A DNA stretch of 64,000 nt, taken from Prevotella sp. (GTDB lineage: Bacteria; Bacteroidota; Bacteroidia; Bacteroidales; Bacteroidaceae). The stretch is from positions 1 to 64,000 of the forward strand of contig JAFZAP010000014.1 in assembly GCA_017557185.1 (NCBI GenBank), read 5' to 3'. Both the position numbers and the translations under genes were made by a program. Below are positions 7,501 through 15,194 of this stretch, piece by piece (the stretch's first letter is position 1; every line of letters begins with the position of its first letter). Below the pieces are notes generated by a model. That model had not been told where the DNA came from. It was given only the letters and a program-made list of their open reading frames with translations, and searched no databases.

Positions 7501-9052
7501 AATTTCTGATATAGCAGCTGCCCTCACCGCGAAGCATCACATCAGCCAGAGGGAGGCCGAACGCTTCCTGACGAAGATGGTGGACGTGATGAACGACGCC
7601 CTGCGCTATGACAAACAGCTGAAGATAAAGGGACTGGGCACCTTCAAGGTGTCGGCAATCAGCGCCCGCGAGAGTGTGAACATCCATACGGGTGAGCGTA
7701 TCGTCATCGAGGGACGCGAGAAGATTACGTTTACGCCAGAAGCCATCATGCGCGACTGGGTGAACAAGCCGTTTGCGCAGTTCGAGACGGTGGTCGTCAA
7801 CGACGGCGTGGACTTCGACGACATCGACCGTAAGTACCAGAATGATCTGACAACGGAAGACAGCGAGCCGATCGACGATGCTCCTGAGGATGCTGTCGTG
7901 GAAGTACCCGTCGCCCCTGTACTTGAAACGCCTGAGGCTGTGGAGCCGGAAGCACCAGCAGCCGTAGAACCGGCGATAGAAGTTGTGGATGCTTCTGACG
8001 AGCCTGCTGTCGAGGCACAGGTTGTGCCGTTGGTGTCGCAGGTGGAACTTGCCGATGAAGAACAAGAAACTATAAATCAAAATACTAACGAACAAAACGA
8101 AGAAGATATGTTTGACACAGACGATGAATTAGAGGTAAAAGTGGATGAGTATGGCTATCCCATTATCGATCGTGATGAAAACAATCGCTTGAAGAAAAAG
8201 CTGAAGAACAAAACCCGGTTGGTGAATGCTCTTATCGCGGCTATTGTGGCTTTACTGCTCCTTGGTGCTGGCGGCTTCATGTATATGAATAACATCATCA
8301 AAGAGAAGAGCAACCGCATCGACCATCTCGTGGCGCAGATCAAGGAGGAACATCATGCCAGACCGGCTATGCCGCCTGCTGGTCACCGTCCTGCCGACAT
8401 GCGTCCGGGCCGTCCGCCTCATCAGGCTAATGCCGATAATCGCAGGAGTGCTGAACAGGCCGCTGCCGATCATGAGCGCAAGGTGAAGGAACACGAGATT
8501 GCCCTGAAGGCTGAGGAACTGAAGCATCAGGAGGCTATCAAGAAGGCACAGGAAGCGCGTCGCATCGAAGAGGCTCGCCAGGCAGAGCAGATCAGGAAGG
8601 AGATGGAGCGCCGTAAGGCTGAAGAGGCCAAGCAGGCTGCTGCCAAAGCTGCCGAGGCTGCGAAGTTGGCTGCCGCTCAGAAAGCCGCCGAGGCTGCAAA
8701 ACAAGCAGCCGCCAAGAAAGCTGCTGAAGCTGCCGCAGCTAAAAAGGCCGCCGAAGCCGCCGCAGCGAAGAAAGCTGCCGAAGCCGCTGCAGCCAAGAAG
8801 ACTGCCGCCACGAATGCTTCTTACAATGATGATCCTCGTGTCCGCACGGGTGCGTATGTAATTACTGGTGTGAGCGAAACTGTTACTGTACGTGAAGGCC
8901 AGACACTGGCAAGCATCAGTAAGGCTTATCTCGGACCTGGTATGGAGTGCTACGTGGAAGCCATCAATGGTGGCATCAAGACGGTGCAGGCTGGTCAGAA
9001 GATCAAGATTCCTGCCTTGAAGGTGAAGCAGGCTGCCAAGAAGAAGCAATAA
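7493..9052 (+). CDS. HU-domain protein with transmembrane segment and C-terminal LysM
   Basis: A 519-residue multidomain protein. Residues 1-95 are a second HU/IHF domain (LKIKGLGTFKVSAISARESV, then NIHTGERIVIEG as the arm). Residues about 100-235 are an acidic, Pro/Ala-rich linker. Residues about 242-266 are one hydrophobic helix (ALIAAIVALLLLGAGGFMYM) preceded by KKKLKNKTR, so the N-terminus should be cytoplasmic. Residues about 280-440 are a long Lys/Ala/Glu coiled coil, and about 464-509 are a LysM domain (TVREGQTLASISKAYLGPGM). The predicted topology places DNA binding inside and peptidoglycan binding in the periplasm. The ATG at 7493 is preceded by GGAGGGGAAGG; an ATG at 7478 would add five residues. 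It overlaps the upstream HU gene and ends before a strong terminator. Confidence 0.88.
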   Translation: MVRISDIAAALTAKHHISQREAERFLTKMVDVMNDALRYDKQLKIKGLGTFKVSAISARESVNIHTGERIVIEGREKITFTPEAIMRDWVNKPFAQFETVVVNDGVDFDDIDRKYQNDLTTEDSEPIDDAPEDAVVEVPVAPVLETPEAVEPEAPAAVEPAIEVVDASDEPAVEAQVVPLVSQVELADEEQETINQNTNEQNEEDMFDTDDELEVKVDEYGYPIIDRDENNRLKKKLKNKTRLVNALIAAIVALLLLGAGGFMYMNNIIKEKSNRIDHLVAQIKEEHHARPAMPPAGHRPADMRPGRPPHQANADNRRSAEQAAADHERKVKEHEIALKAEELKHQEAIKKAQEARRIEEARQAEQIRKEMERRKAEEAKQAAAKAAEAAKLAAAQKAAEAAKQAAAKKAAEAAAAKKAAEAAAAKKAAEAAAAKKTAATNASYNDDPRVRTGAYVITGVSETVTVREGQTLASISKAYLGPGMECYVEAINGGIKTVQAGQKIKIPALKVKQAAKKKQ

Positions 9053-9090
9053 GAAAGGTAAGCCAGAAGGATAGAACCTTTATCATAGCG

Positions 9091-9137
9091 AGTGCTGTCC
9101 GCTGTCATTCTATTTTGAATGTTCAGCGGACAGCACT
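9091..9137. terminator. Bidirectional terminator
   Basis: Perfect 14-bp stem AGTGCTGTCCGCTG/CAGCGGACAGCACT. On the plus strand it is followed by TGTTGTTT. It lies between the convergent HU-LysM and rhaM-like genes. Confidence 0.8.
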
Positions 9138-9143
9138 TGTTGT

Positions 9144-9461
9144 TTAGTCCATGTGGAAGAGCTCGGGTAGGGGGATGCTGACGGGCGAGTTGTCGGGGTT
9201 CACTTCCATGATGTCGGCCATCATGTCCCACCAGCGTTGTGTGATAGGGTCTACGTTCTCGGTGTCCTGCGAGTTGCCTTCCTTCGAGCACTCCTGATAG
9301 GCGAAGAGAATGTTAGTGTCGCGATCCCAGTAGATGCTGTAGTTGCCTACACCCTGTTCCTTGATCATTTGTTTCAGTTCGGGCCAAATGGCTGCGTGCC
9401 GCTTGGCATACTCCTCCTCACAGCCGGGCTTGAGGAACATCTTAAATGCAAATCGTTTCAT
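9144..9461 (-). CDS. L-rhamnose mutarotase-like protein (RhaM/DUF718)
   Basis: A 105-residue protein of the dimeric alpha/beta-barrel RhaM family, which interconverts alpha and beta anomers of L-rhamnose in the cytoplasm. It begins MKRFAFKMFLKPGCEEEYAKRHAAIWPEL, containing the family KPG..EEYxxRHxxIWPE signature, with SIYWDRDTNILFAYQE and RWWDMMADIM further on. The length is normal. It lies 40 nt after the PnuT-like gene on the same strand and probably shares the riboswitch-controlled transcript, though no thiamine role is known for the family. No other rhamnose gene lies nearby, so the substrate is uncertain. Confidence 0.85.
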   Translation of the reverse strand: MKRFAFKMFLKPGCEEEYAKRHAAIWPELKQMIKEQGVGNYSIYWDRDTNILFAYQECSKEGNSQDTENVDPITQRWWDMMADIMEVNPDNSPVSIPLPELFHMD

Positions 9462-9501
9462 AAGAAGTAGTTCAAATAGTTTATTGCTGCTTCGCAGCGG
9501 T

Positions 9502-10215
9502 TCAAAGGTTTTCTTTCATCATGTGCCGCCACTTGCGGTAGCCGAAGATGGCGATGACAACATATAGTGCATAAAGTGATGCCTTGAAGGGAATGTCCTT
9601 GTAGAAGTAGAGGCAGCAAGTGACAACATCGACGACAATCCAGATAATCCATTGTTCCAGATACTTGCGGGCCAGTGCCCAGATTCCCACAAACGAGAGG
9701 GCTGTTGTGAACGAGTCGGCAATTGGCACGCGCGAGTCGGTACAGGTGACAAGGAAGGTGTAGAGGGCAGCCCACGCAACGAGGGTGAGTATACCCACCC
9801 CCAACCCCTCCCGAAGGGAGTGGGGTCTGGATAGCCAAGAAGTGATAGGGGTGTACTCTAACTTTTCTCCTTGCGAAGAGGAACTTTTCTTCCTCATCCA
9901 GTTCCACCAACCATAGACGGTCATCGCCAAGTAGTAGAATTCCATTCCGCAGTCGGCATAGAGTCCTTTCTGGTAGTAGAGCACGATGCCCAGTGCCTGC
10001 ATGGCGAAGCCTACCGCCCATAGCCAGATGCTTGCGCGATATTCAAGGATGATATAAGCTAGGCCGAGTGCTGTTGTGAGCATGTCGAGCCAATGGGCAG
10101 CGAGGAAAGGGCCCCACCCCGGCCCTCCCCAAAGGGGGAGGGAGACGAGAACTCCACTCCAGCCTGCACCAAAGGAGGAGGAAAGCGAAGTGATTTCTAA
10201 TAGAAGGTCTATCAT
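9502..10215 (-). CDS. pnuT: PnuC-family transporter, probably thiamine-type (PnuT)
   Basis: A 237-residue inner-membrane vitamin carrier of the PnuC fold, with about seven hydrophobic helices and the family features EYRASIWLWAVGF, WWNWMRKK and a hydrophobic WIIWIVVDVVTCCLYFYK. PnuC relatives carry nicotinamide riboside, riboflavin or thiamine. The THI-box riboswitch upstream of the co-oriented TonB receptor makes thiamine the best inference. Two GC-rich palindromic repeats lie in frame within the gene: one codes for SLPLWGGPGWGPF before the first helix, the other for SRPHSLREGLGVG in the cytoplasmic loop after WMRKK. Neither segment resembles the usual PnuC sequence, so both look like insertions the protein tolerates. 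Confidence 0.82.
   Translation of the reverse strand: MIDLLLEITSLSSSFGAGWSGVLVSLPLWGGPGWGPFLAAHWLDMLTTALGLAYIILEYRASIWLWAVGFAMQALGIVLYYQKGLYADCGMEFYYLAMTVYGWWNWMRKKSSSSQGEKLEYTPITSWLSRPHSLREGLGVGILTLVAWAALYTFLVTCTDSRVPIADSFTTALSFVGIWALARKYLEQWIIWIVVDVVTCCLYFYKDIPFKASLYALYVVIAIFGYRKWRHMMKENL
9794..9825. repeat. GC-rich palindromic repeat, copy A (inside pnuT)
   Basis: CCCACCCCCAACCCCTCCC followed by GAAGGGAGTGGGG. It shows the same inverted CTCCC/GGGAG core and G/C-run tail as the other copies and is read through in frame by pnuT. Confidence 0.65.
10111..10144. repeat. GC-rich palindromic repeat, copy B (inside pnuT)
   Basis: GCCCCACCCCGGCCCTCCCC, then AAAGGGGGAGGGAG. Reverse-complemented, it matches copy C at nearly every position. 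It lies within the 5' part of pnuT, upstream of the first membrane helix. Confidence 0.75.
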
Positions 10216-10292
10216 TTCAGGAATACGTTTTCTATCTATTCAATAACGAATTAGCTACCTCAACTTGTGCATGCTACCCATGTATGGTTTGT

Positions 10293-10326
10293 CTCCCTCC
10301 CCACTTGGGGAGGACCGGGGTGGGGC
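10293..10326. repeat. GC-rich palindromic repeat, copy C (intergenic)
   Basis: CTCCCTCCCCACTTGGGGAG, then GACCGGGGTGGGGC. It ends just beyond the stop codon of the TonB receptor gene, between that gene and pnuT, and could attenuate read-through from one to the other. Confidence 0.75.
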
Positions 10327-10327
10327 T

Positions 10328-12775
10328 TTAGAACCTTAGCGTCAGCGAGCCCATTGCGGTGAAGCCGCTCATGGGGATGAAGCCAATCTGGTAGTAGCGG
10401 TTGTCAGGCATATGCCCGTAGCTCTCAGCGACAGCCGAGTAAACCCATCCGCTGGCAGCATAATGGGCGTTGAACACATTTCCGAAGTTCAGACCGACGA
10501 CCATTTCCTTCACGGGCTTCAGCCAAGAGGCCTTCGTGGTGTAGCTTAGGCTGATGTCGGAACGCGTGTAGCCTGGCAGCGAGCGGTCTTTGTTCTCGGT
10601 GTTGTCGAGGTATTGGCGCGAGACGTAGCTGGTGTGCCAGACGGCCTGCCAGCCTTTGTGATGCAGGTCGATGAAACCGTTCAGGATGGTTGATGGCGAG
10701 AAGGCCAGCGTAGAGTTGTCGTAGTGGAACTGGCGCAGCTCGTCGCCGTTGCCGTCACAGTGATAAAGGGCGGCATTAGTATTGCCTTCCCAGTCGTCCC
10801 AGTCCTCAATGAATTCATTGAAGTCCTTGATCTTGTTCATACTCAGGGCAGCATTGCCTTCGAGCGTCAGCCACGTCAGCGGCGCCCACGTAGCTGTCAG
10901 CTCCACACCGAGGCGATAGGAGTCCTTGACATTGGTGGTCAGCGGTTCGCCGATGTCGCTCACGGCACCTGTCTGTACAAACTGGTCCTTATAGTCCATA
11001 TAGTAACCGTTCACCCCAAAGCGCCAGGTTTGAGCAGTAAACTGATATCCCAGTTCATAGTCGACGAGGCTCTCTGCCGTCGGGGCGGGGTAGTTGCCGT
11101 TGTCGGTGAAGTTGTTGCGCTCGGGCTCGCGATGACTCATAGCCACAGAGCCATAGACACGGTGGCCGTCCTGCCGGAAGCTGAAGCCTGCCTTTGGATT
11201 GAAGAAGTCGTATTTCTTATCGATGTCGAGATAGTGCTTATCGTAGAGATAGGTCTTCTCATTGTAGATGAACTTGTCGTTGTAGCCGTCGGTCTTGTAG
11301 CCCACGTGGCGGAACTGCATGTCGGCAAACACATCCCACTGCGGGGTGATGTGGTAAAGGGCCTTCACAAAGGCGTTCCCGTCTAGTTTTGATGCATCGG
11401 AGTCGTAGTATTTGTAGTCGCCGTTCTTCATGAGCAGGCTGCGCAGTTGGTCGTTGCTCAGATAGGTGACGTAGCCGAAATGGTTGCCGTCGAACTGCTG
11501 TAAGGAGAGTCCGCCTATGATGTCCCAGTCCTGGTCCTTGTAGTTCAGGTTCCAAACCAGTCCGTATGTATCCTGCTCAAGGCCTTTCTTGCGTACCCAG
11601 TCGGTGCGCTTCACGCCTCCCAGCGGCTCGCCGTTGAACTCCTCGCTAGGCAGACCGAGTTTCTTGATTTTGTTCTGCCAACGGAACTCCTTGTAATAGC
11701 CGTAGCCGTGTGTGTAGTGCAGGGTGGCCATCGTGTTCCAATGGTCGTTGATGTTCCAAGTGGCGGTGAGCAGGTTGTGGCTCTGCCAGAAGTTGTCGGT
11801 GGTCTTGTTCCAAGGCGTTCCGTCGTTCATCATGTAGCGCTCGGTGATGTACTTGCCGTCGGCATCGCGGGCGAAGTAGCCGTTGTCGTAACTGAGCATC
11901 TCGTAAAGAGTGTTGTAGCGGCCGAGTCCTGCATCGTAGAGGTCCTGATAGGTCTTGATGCCTGTCGAAGCACCATAGGTGCCATCCATCAGCGAAAGGT
12001 CGTTGTCGCCAGCCGTCACGCCGTTCCACGCCTGTCCGGTCTTCTCGAAGTTGCCGAAGTTCTTGTAGGCGATAGAAAGATGATCGTTGATATAGCGAAG
12101 TGAACCGTAATAGCTGCCCGAGCGGCCGCTGGTGCCGTGAATGTAGCCATCGGTGTTGGTCTCGTGATAGGCGCCGTCGAAGAGCCAGTGGTTCCAAAGC
12201 AAGCCCGTCGAGAACGACCCGCCTACGTTGAAGGTATTGTAGGAGCCAAACGACGCACTCACCTCTCCCGATGGTACTAGCGAAGGAGTCTTCGACTGCA
12301 GCGACACCGTTCCGCCAAAGGCACCGTCGCCATTGGTTGATGTGCCCACGCCGCGCTGTATCTGCACCGACCCCAGCAGCGATGAATAGGAGTTCATGTT
12401 TGCCCAGAATACACACTGGTCCTCGGGCGAGTTCAAGGGCACGCCGTCGAGGGTGACGTTGATGCGCGAGTCGCCGGCACCGCGAATGCGCAGATAGGAG
12501 GTTCCCGTTCCCAGTCCGTTCTCGCTCCAGGCCATCACGCCGGGCGTGTGCGAGAAGAGGAAAGGCAGTTCCTGACCGGTAGTGGCGAACTGCTGTAGTT
12601 CTGCTTTCTGGATGTTGGCAACGGCGAATGGTGCGTTTTTATGTCCACGCACGCCGTTTACAATCACTTCCTGGAGTCGCTCAAGGGTGAGCGAGTCGGT
12701 GGCATTTGGCTGCGACAGCGTCGCAGCATACGGAACCATCGCGAAGACGAGTCCTGCCAATAATCTGTTTCTCAT
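10328..12775 (-). CDS. TonB-dependent outer-membrane receptor, probable thiamine receptor
   Basis: An 815-residue outer-membrane barrel with a signal peptide (RLLAGLVFAMVPYAATLSQ). The plug domain follows (about residues 35-150: LERLQEVIVNGVRG, LRIRGAGDSRINVTLDGVPLNSPE, and QIQRGVGTSTNGDGAFGGTV). The rest is a beta-barrel ending in aromatic-terminated strands (MGSLTLRF). The carboxypeptidase-regulatory domain common in SusC-type receptors is absent, which fits a small-molecule rather than a glycan receptor. The TPP riboswitch in its leader strongly suggests uptake of thiamine or a thiamine precursor. The PnuT-like permease gene lies 112 nt downstream and would complete transport across both membranes. 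Confidence 0.9.
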   Translation of the reverse strand: MRNRLLAGLVFAMVPYAATLSQPNATDSLTLERLQEVIVNGVRGHKNAPFAVANIQKAELQQFATTGQELPFLFSHTPGVMAWSENGLGTGTSYLRIRGAGDSRINVTLDGVPLNSPEDQCVFWANMNSYSSLLGSVQIQRGVGTSTNGDGAFGGTVSLQSKTPSLVPSGEVSASFGSYNTFNVGGSFSTGLLWNHWLFDGAYHETNTDGYIHGTSGRSGSYYGSLRYINDHLSIAYKNFGNFEKTGQAWNGVTAGDNDLSLMDGTYGASTGIKTYQDLYDAGLGRYNTLYEMLSYDNGYFARDADGKYITERYMMNDGTPWNKTTDNFWQSHNLLTATWNINDHWNTMATLHYTHGYGYYKEFRWQNKIKKLGLPSEEFNGEPLGGVKRTDWVRKKGLEQDTYGLVWNLNYKDQDWDIIGGLSLQQFDGNHFGYVTYLSNDQLRSLLMKNGDYKYYDSDASKLDGNAFVKALYHITPQWDVFADMQFRHVGYKTDGYNDKFIYNEKTYLYDKHYLDIDKKYDFFNPKAGFSFRQDGHRVYGSVAMSHREPERNNFTDNGNYPAPTAESLVDYELGYQFTAQTWRFGVNGYYMDYKDQFVQTGAVSDIGEPLTTNVKDSYRLGVELTATWAPLTWLTLEGNAALSMNKIKDFNEFIEDWDDWEGNTNAALYHCDGNGDELRQFHYDNSTLAFSPSTILNGFIDLHHKGWQAVWHTSYVSRQYLDNTENKDRSLPGYTRSDISLSYTTKASWLKPVKEMVVGLNFGNVFNAHYAASGWVYSAVAESYGHMPDNRYYQIGFIPMSGFTAMGSLTLRF

Positions 12776-12821
12776 TGTTTTTATTACACCTTATTTATAA
12801 AATAATAAGGGGGGAGAGAAG

Positions 12822-12900
12822 GTCTTTTTCCCTACGCAGGCATTACCCTGTTCAGGTCAGAGGGTATAATCTCAGCATGCCACATGGCTAGCACCCCTTA
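12822..12900 (-). ncRNA. TPP riboswitch (THI box)
   Basis: Minus strand, in order: AAGGGGTGCTAGCC, CTGAGATTATACCC, CTGACCTGAACAGGGTAAT, GCCTGCGTAGGGA. These are the conserved THI-box blocks, including CTGAGA and the TAATGCCTGCGTAGGGA segment. It lies between the promoter at 12924-12954 and the receptor ATG at 12775. A small hairpin CCTTATT/AATAAGG (12789-12810) lies between aptamer and start codon. With no T-run after it, translational control is more likely than transcriptional termination. Confidence 0.93.
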
Positions 12901-12923
12901 ATCTACTGTTTGCAGATCGGGTG

Positions 12924-12954
12924 CAAAGTTACGAATAAGTGAGCGAAATGCAAA
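12924..12954 (-). promoter_or_regulatory. Promoter of the thiamine-uptake operon, conserved-spacer class
   Basis: Minus strand TTTG (12951-12954), 19-nt spacer CATTTCGCTCACTTATTCG, TAACTTTG (12924-12931). The transcript would begin about 20 nt before the riboswitch. A weaker second candidate (TACCTTTG at 13013-13020, TTTG at 13039-13042, spacing 18) lies further upstream. Confidence 0.82.
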
Positions 12955-13044
12955 ACAAAATAATCATTTTTTTGTTTTCATTTCCGAACGAGAGTAACTT
13001 CGCGACTTGTCGCAAAGGTACTAATAAAAAATGATAAGCAAAAA

Positions 13045-14190
13045 TTATTTCACCAAAAGTTTCTTTCCATCGCGGATGACGATGCCTTGTTGCAGGCTCT
13101 CAACGCGTCTGCCCTGCAGGTCGTAAAGGAGTCCGTCATCCCGTTTCACGGAGGGAATGTCGATGCCGGTTGTCTTTGCGTCGTAGCGGAAGTTCAGGTC
13201 GATAATCGTCTCGACGAGTGTTCGGCCCATCACGTCGTAGTTGCCAGAGCGGTCGGTGCCTGCGAAGTCCATCATTACGATGCCTGTCGGTCCCCAGTGG
13301 CTCTCGTCGGAAAGATAGTCGATGACGGCTTTGTTCGTGCTGGCGGCGCACTCGCGGTTACCGTCGGCCGAAGCCGATTTGGTATATCCGCTGGTGTGGT
13401 TGATGATCCAATAGTTGCCGAGCGTGCGTGCAGCATGCAGCTGGGTTGAGAAGTCGAGCATCTTCGTGATAGCATTCACTTTCTTCTCGAGGGCGCCAGA
13501 GGCCGTGAGCTCATAGTAGTCCTGCACATAAAGCGCACAACTCTGCGAGCGTCCCTTGATGCGGCCGTTCTTCTGATTGTCGAAACTGGCATCGTGGCTC
13601 CATCCTGTTATGAATGCTCCCACAGGATTTGTGGCGTAGGAGTCACGACTGGCCACAAGCAACTTGCCGCGCATGTCACCAAGTGTGAGTCGAGGCATGA
13701 AGTTGATGAGCTGGTCCTTTATGCCGTCGGAGTTGAGCAAGTCGGTCATCAGCTGGTTCCACTTCGTGCGATTGCCGCCGTTATCGTTTTCGAAGCGCAT
13801 GACAACGATGGCCGCTTCCGAAGGATTGGCTTTCAACGAGTCGCAGAGCAACTGCAGGGCGTCGGCAAAGCGGATGTTGGTAGCAAGGATTCCGTGATAG
13901 ATGACGAGGTCGCTCTTGCCGGTTTCGTCGTTCGTCACCACAGCCGGCCTCAGGTCGAAGGCTCGTACGCCCGCCGCCCAAAGCTGTGCAAGCGTTAGGT
14001 CCTGCGTCTTGCCGAACTGGTCGCCCAGCACTCCCCATGTGAAGCCTTCGCCTGTGGCGGCATCATGAGTGCCGGGTATCGACAGTTGCATCATGTACAC
14101 ATCATCGCTAAGGCGTTTCATCCAGTTGTCGGCGGCTGCTGGCAGGACGGCGATGAACAGGGCGATGAGGGTGGAAAGTCGTTGAAGCAT
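13045..14190 (-). CDS. Secreted PI-PLC X-domain-like phosphodiesterase
   Basis: A 381-residue exported protein with signal peptide MLQRLSTLIALFIAVLPAAA. The PI-PLC X-like domain starts at MQLSIPGTHDAATG, carrying the first catalytic His, and continues with RAFDLRPAV and YHGILATNIRFADALQLL with the second His. The family cleaves phosphatidylinositol or related phosphodiesters, so an extracytoplasmic lipid or GPI substrate is plausible. The C-terminus GLLYDLQGRRVESLQQGIVI, then a DGKKLLVK ending, is the Prevotella/Bacteroides C-terminal element that resembles a type IX secretion sorting domain. It lies 21 nt after the DUF3298-like lipoprotein gene on the same strand. Confidence 0.83.
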   Translation of the reverse strand: MLQRLSTLIALFIAVLPAAADNWMKRLSDDVYMMQLSIPGTHDAATGEGFTWGVLGDQFGKTQDLTLAQLWAAGVRAFDLRPAVVTNDETGKSDLVIYHGILATNIRFADALQLLCDSLKANPSEAAIVVMRFENDNGGNRTKWNQLMTDLLNSDGIKDQLINFMPRLTLGDMRGKLLVASRDSYATNPVGAFITGWSHDASFDNQKNGRIKGRSQSCALYVQDYYELTASGALEKKVNAITKMLDFSTQLHAARTLGNYWIINHTSGYTKSASADGNRECAASTNKAVIDYLSDESHWGPTGIVMMDFAGTDRSGNYDVMGRTLVETIIDLNFRYDAKTTGIDIPSVKRDDGLLYDLQGRRVESLQQGIVIRDGKKLLVK

Positions 14191-14211
14191 TTTTCTTTTC
14201 GGGTAAGAAGA

Positions 14212-15087
14212 TTATAGCCCAGTCAGTCGCTTGGCAGTAACATTCAGATATGGTTTCAGTTCTTCCCAGGTCAGCACGAAGCTCGGCAAGCCCATTGCAT
14301 AGGCGGCAATCTCGTACTGGTTGTAGAGGAAGAGGATGCCTTCGGATGTGAATAGCGGCGGACATTGCGGCATCGGGATGTAGTAACGGGCCGACTCGTC
14401 GAGGACATTCTCAAGGTCTTCTTCCTTGAAGCCTTCCTCGTTATCGGCGGCAAAATAGCTGACGAGCCCCTTGCGCATGAGTTCCTGCAGATTTCCCTCA
14501 GGCAACTGGCGGATGATATCCCAGCCGATACGGCGGCCGTCGCTCTTGCGGAAGGTCTGACCGAACACCAGATGACTGCCGTGAGCACCACCCTGGAACA
14601 CTTCGTTCACGAATTGGAATGTCACCCAGTCCTTGCCTTCAGCCGTTTTCGTGATGGAGATAGAGTCGAACAACTGCATACCTTGCCGGTCTTCAGGTTG
14701 TATGTTCTCAGCCATCTCTTTCCAGTTGTCGTCGTTGAGTTTCTTGATGGCAGCAAAATAGTGGTCGACCAGCGCAGCCGTATCACTCAGCAACTTGGCG
14801 TAATCGCCTTCGATAGAGTCGCCATAGGTGCCTCCCAGCTCTTCGCTGATCCACTCGTTGATGGCTGCAACGAGTGTGGAGTTCTTCTTGTTGGCAACGG
14901 GGAAGGCCACGTTCAGCGCACTCGTAGCGGTTGAGTCGCTCATGTAGCGCGATGTCAGGTTCACGACCAAAGTGTCGGTCAGTTGCTTTGGCGTGTTGGC
15001 CTCTGTCGGCTCGTTCTTTACTTCTTTAGGACCGCAGGCACAGAGCAATGCCAGCAGCAGGGCGAAGCAGGTGAAATTCCTTTTCAT
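14212..15087 (-). CDS. DUF3298-type lipoprotein (RsiV-like)
   Basis: A 291-residue lipoprotein: MKRNFTCFALLLALLCAC ends in a lipobox and is followed by GPKEVKNEP. The mature part resembles the DUF4163/DUF3298 pair: INEWISEELGG, FVNEVFQGGAHGSH (the family G(G)AH motif), then LPEGNLQELM and the ending LFLYNQYEIAAYAMGLPSFVLTWEELKPYL, the last of which is characteristic of DUF3298. In Bacillus RsiV the domain binds lysozyme; no sigma factor gene is nearby here, so that role is not implied. It has its own promoter at 15130-15160 and probably leads the PLC gene. Confidence 0.8.
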   Translation of the reverse strand: MKRNFTCFALLLALLCACGPKEVKNEPTEANTPKQLTDTLVVNLTSRYMSDSTATSALNVAFPVANKKNSTLVAAINEWISEELGGTYGDSIEGDYAKLLSDTAALVDHYFAAIKKLNDDNWKEMAENIQPEDRQGMQLFDSISITKTAEGKDWVTFQFVNEVFQGGAHGSHLVFGQTFRKSDGRRIGWDIIRQLPEGNLQELMRKGLVSYFAADNEEGFKEEDLENVLDESARYYIPMPQCPPLFTSEGILFLYNQYEIAAYAMGLPSFVLTWEELKPYLNVTAKRLTGL

Positions 15088-15129
15088 AGATGTGTTTCTT
15101 TATGACTGTTTACTTGTTGATTACAACTG

Positions 15130-15160
15130 CAAAGATAACAATTCTTTGAGTAAGAACAAA
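15130..15160 (-). promoter_or_regulatory. Promoter of the DUF3298 lipoprotein gene
   Basis: Minus strand TTTG (15157-15160), 19-nt spacer, TATCTTTG (15130-15137), 43 nt before the ATG. The spacer does not belong to the CTCACTTATTCG class. Confidence 0.75.
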
Positions 15161-15194
15161 ACAAAACCCCGCAAATAACAATTTTTAATGTCGA

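Noticed and set aside
9502-10215. Nicotinamide riboside transporter (PnuC proper)
   Set aside because: The fold fits, but the riboswitch-bearing receptor gene beside it points to thiamine; specificity is not provable by eye.
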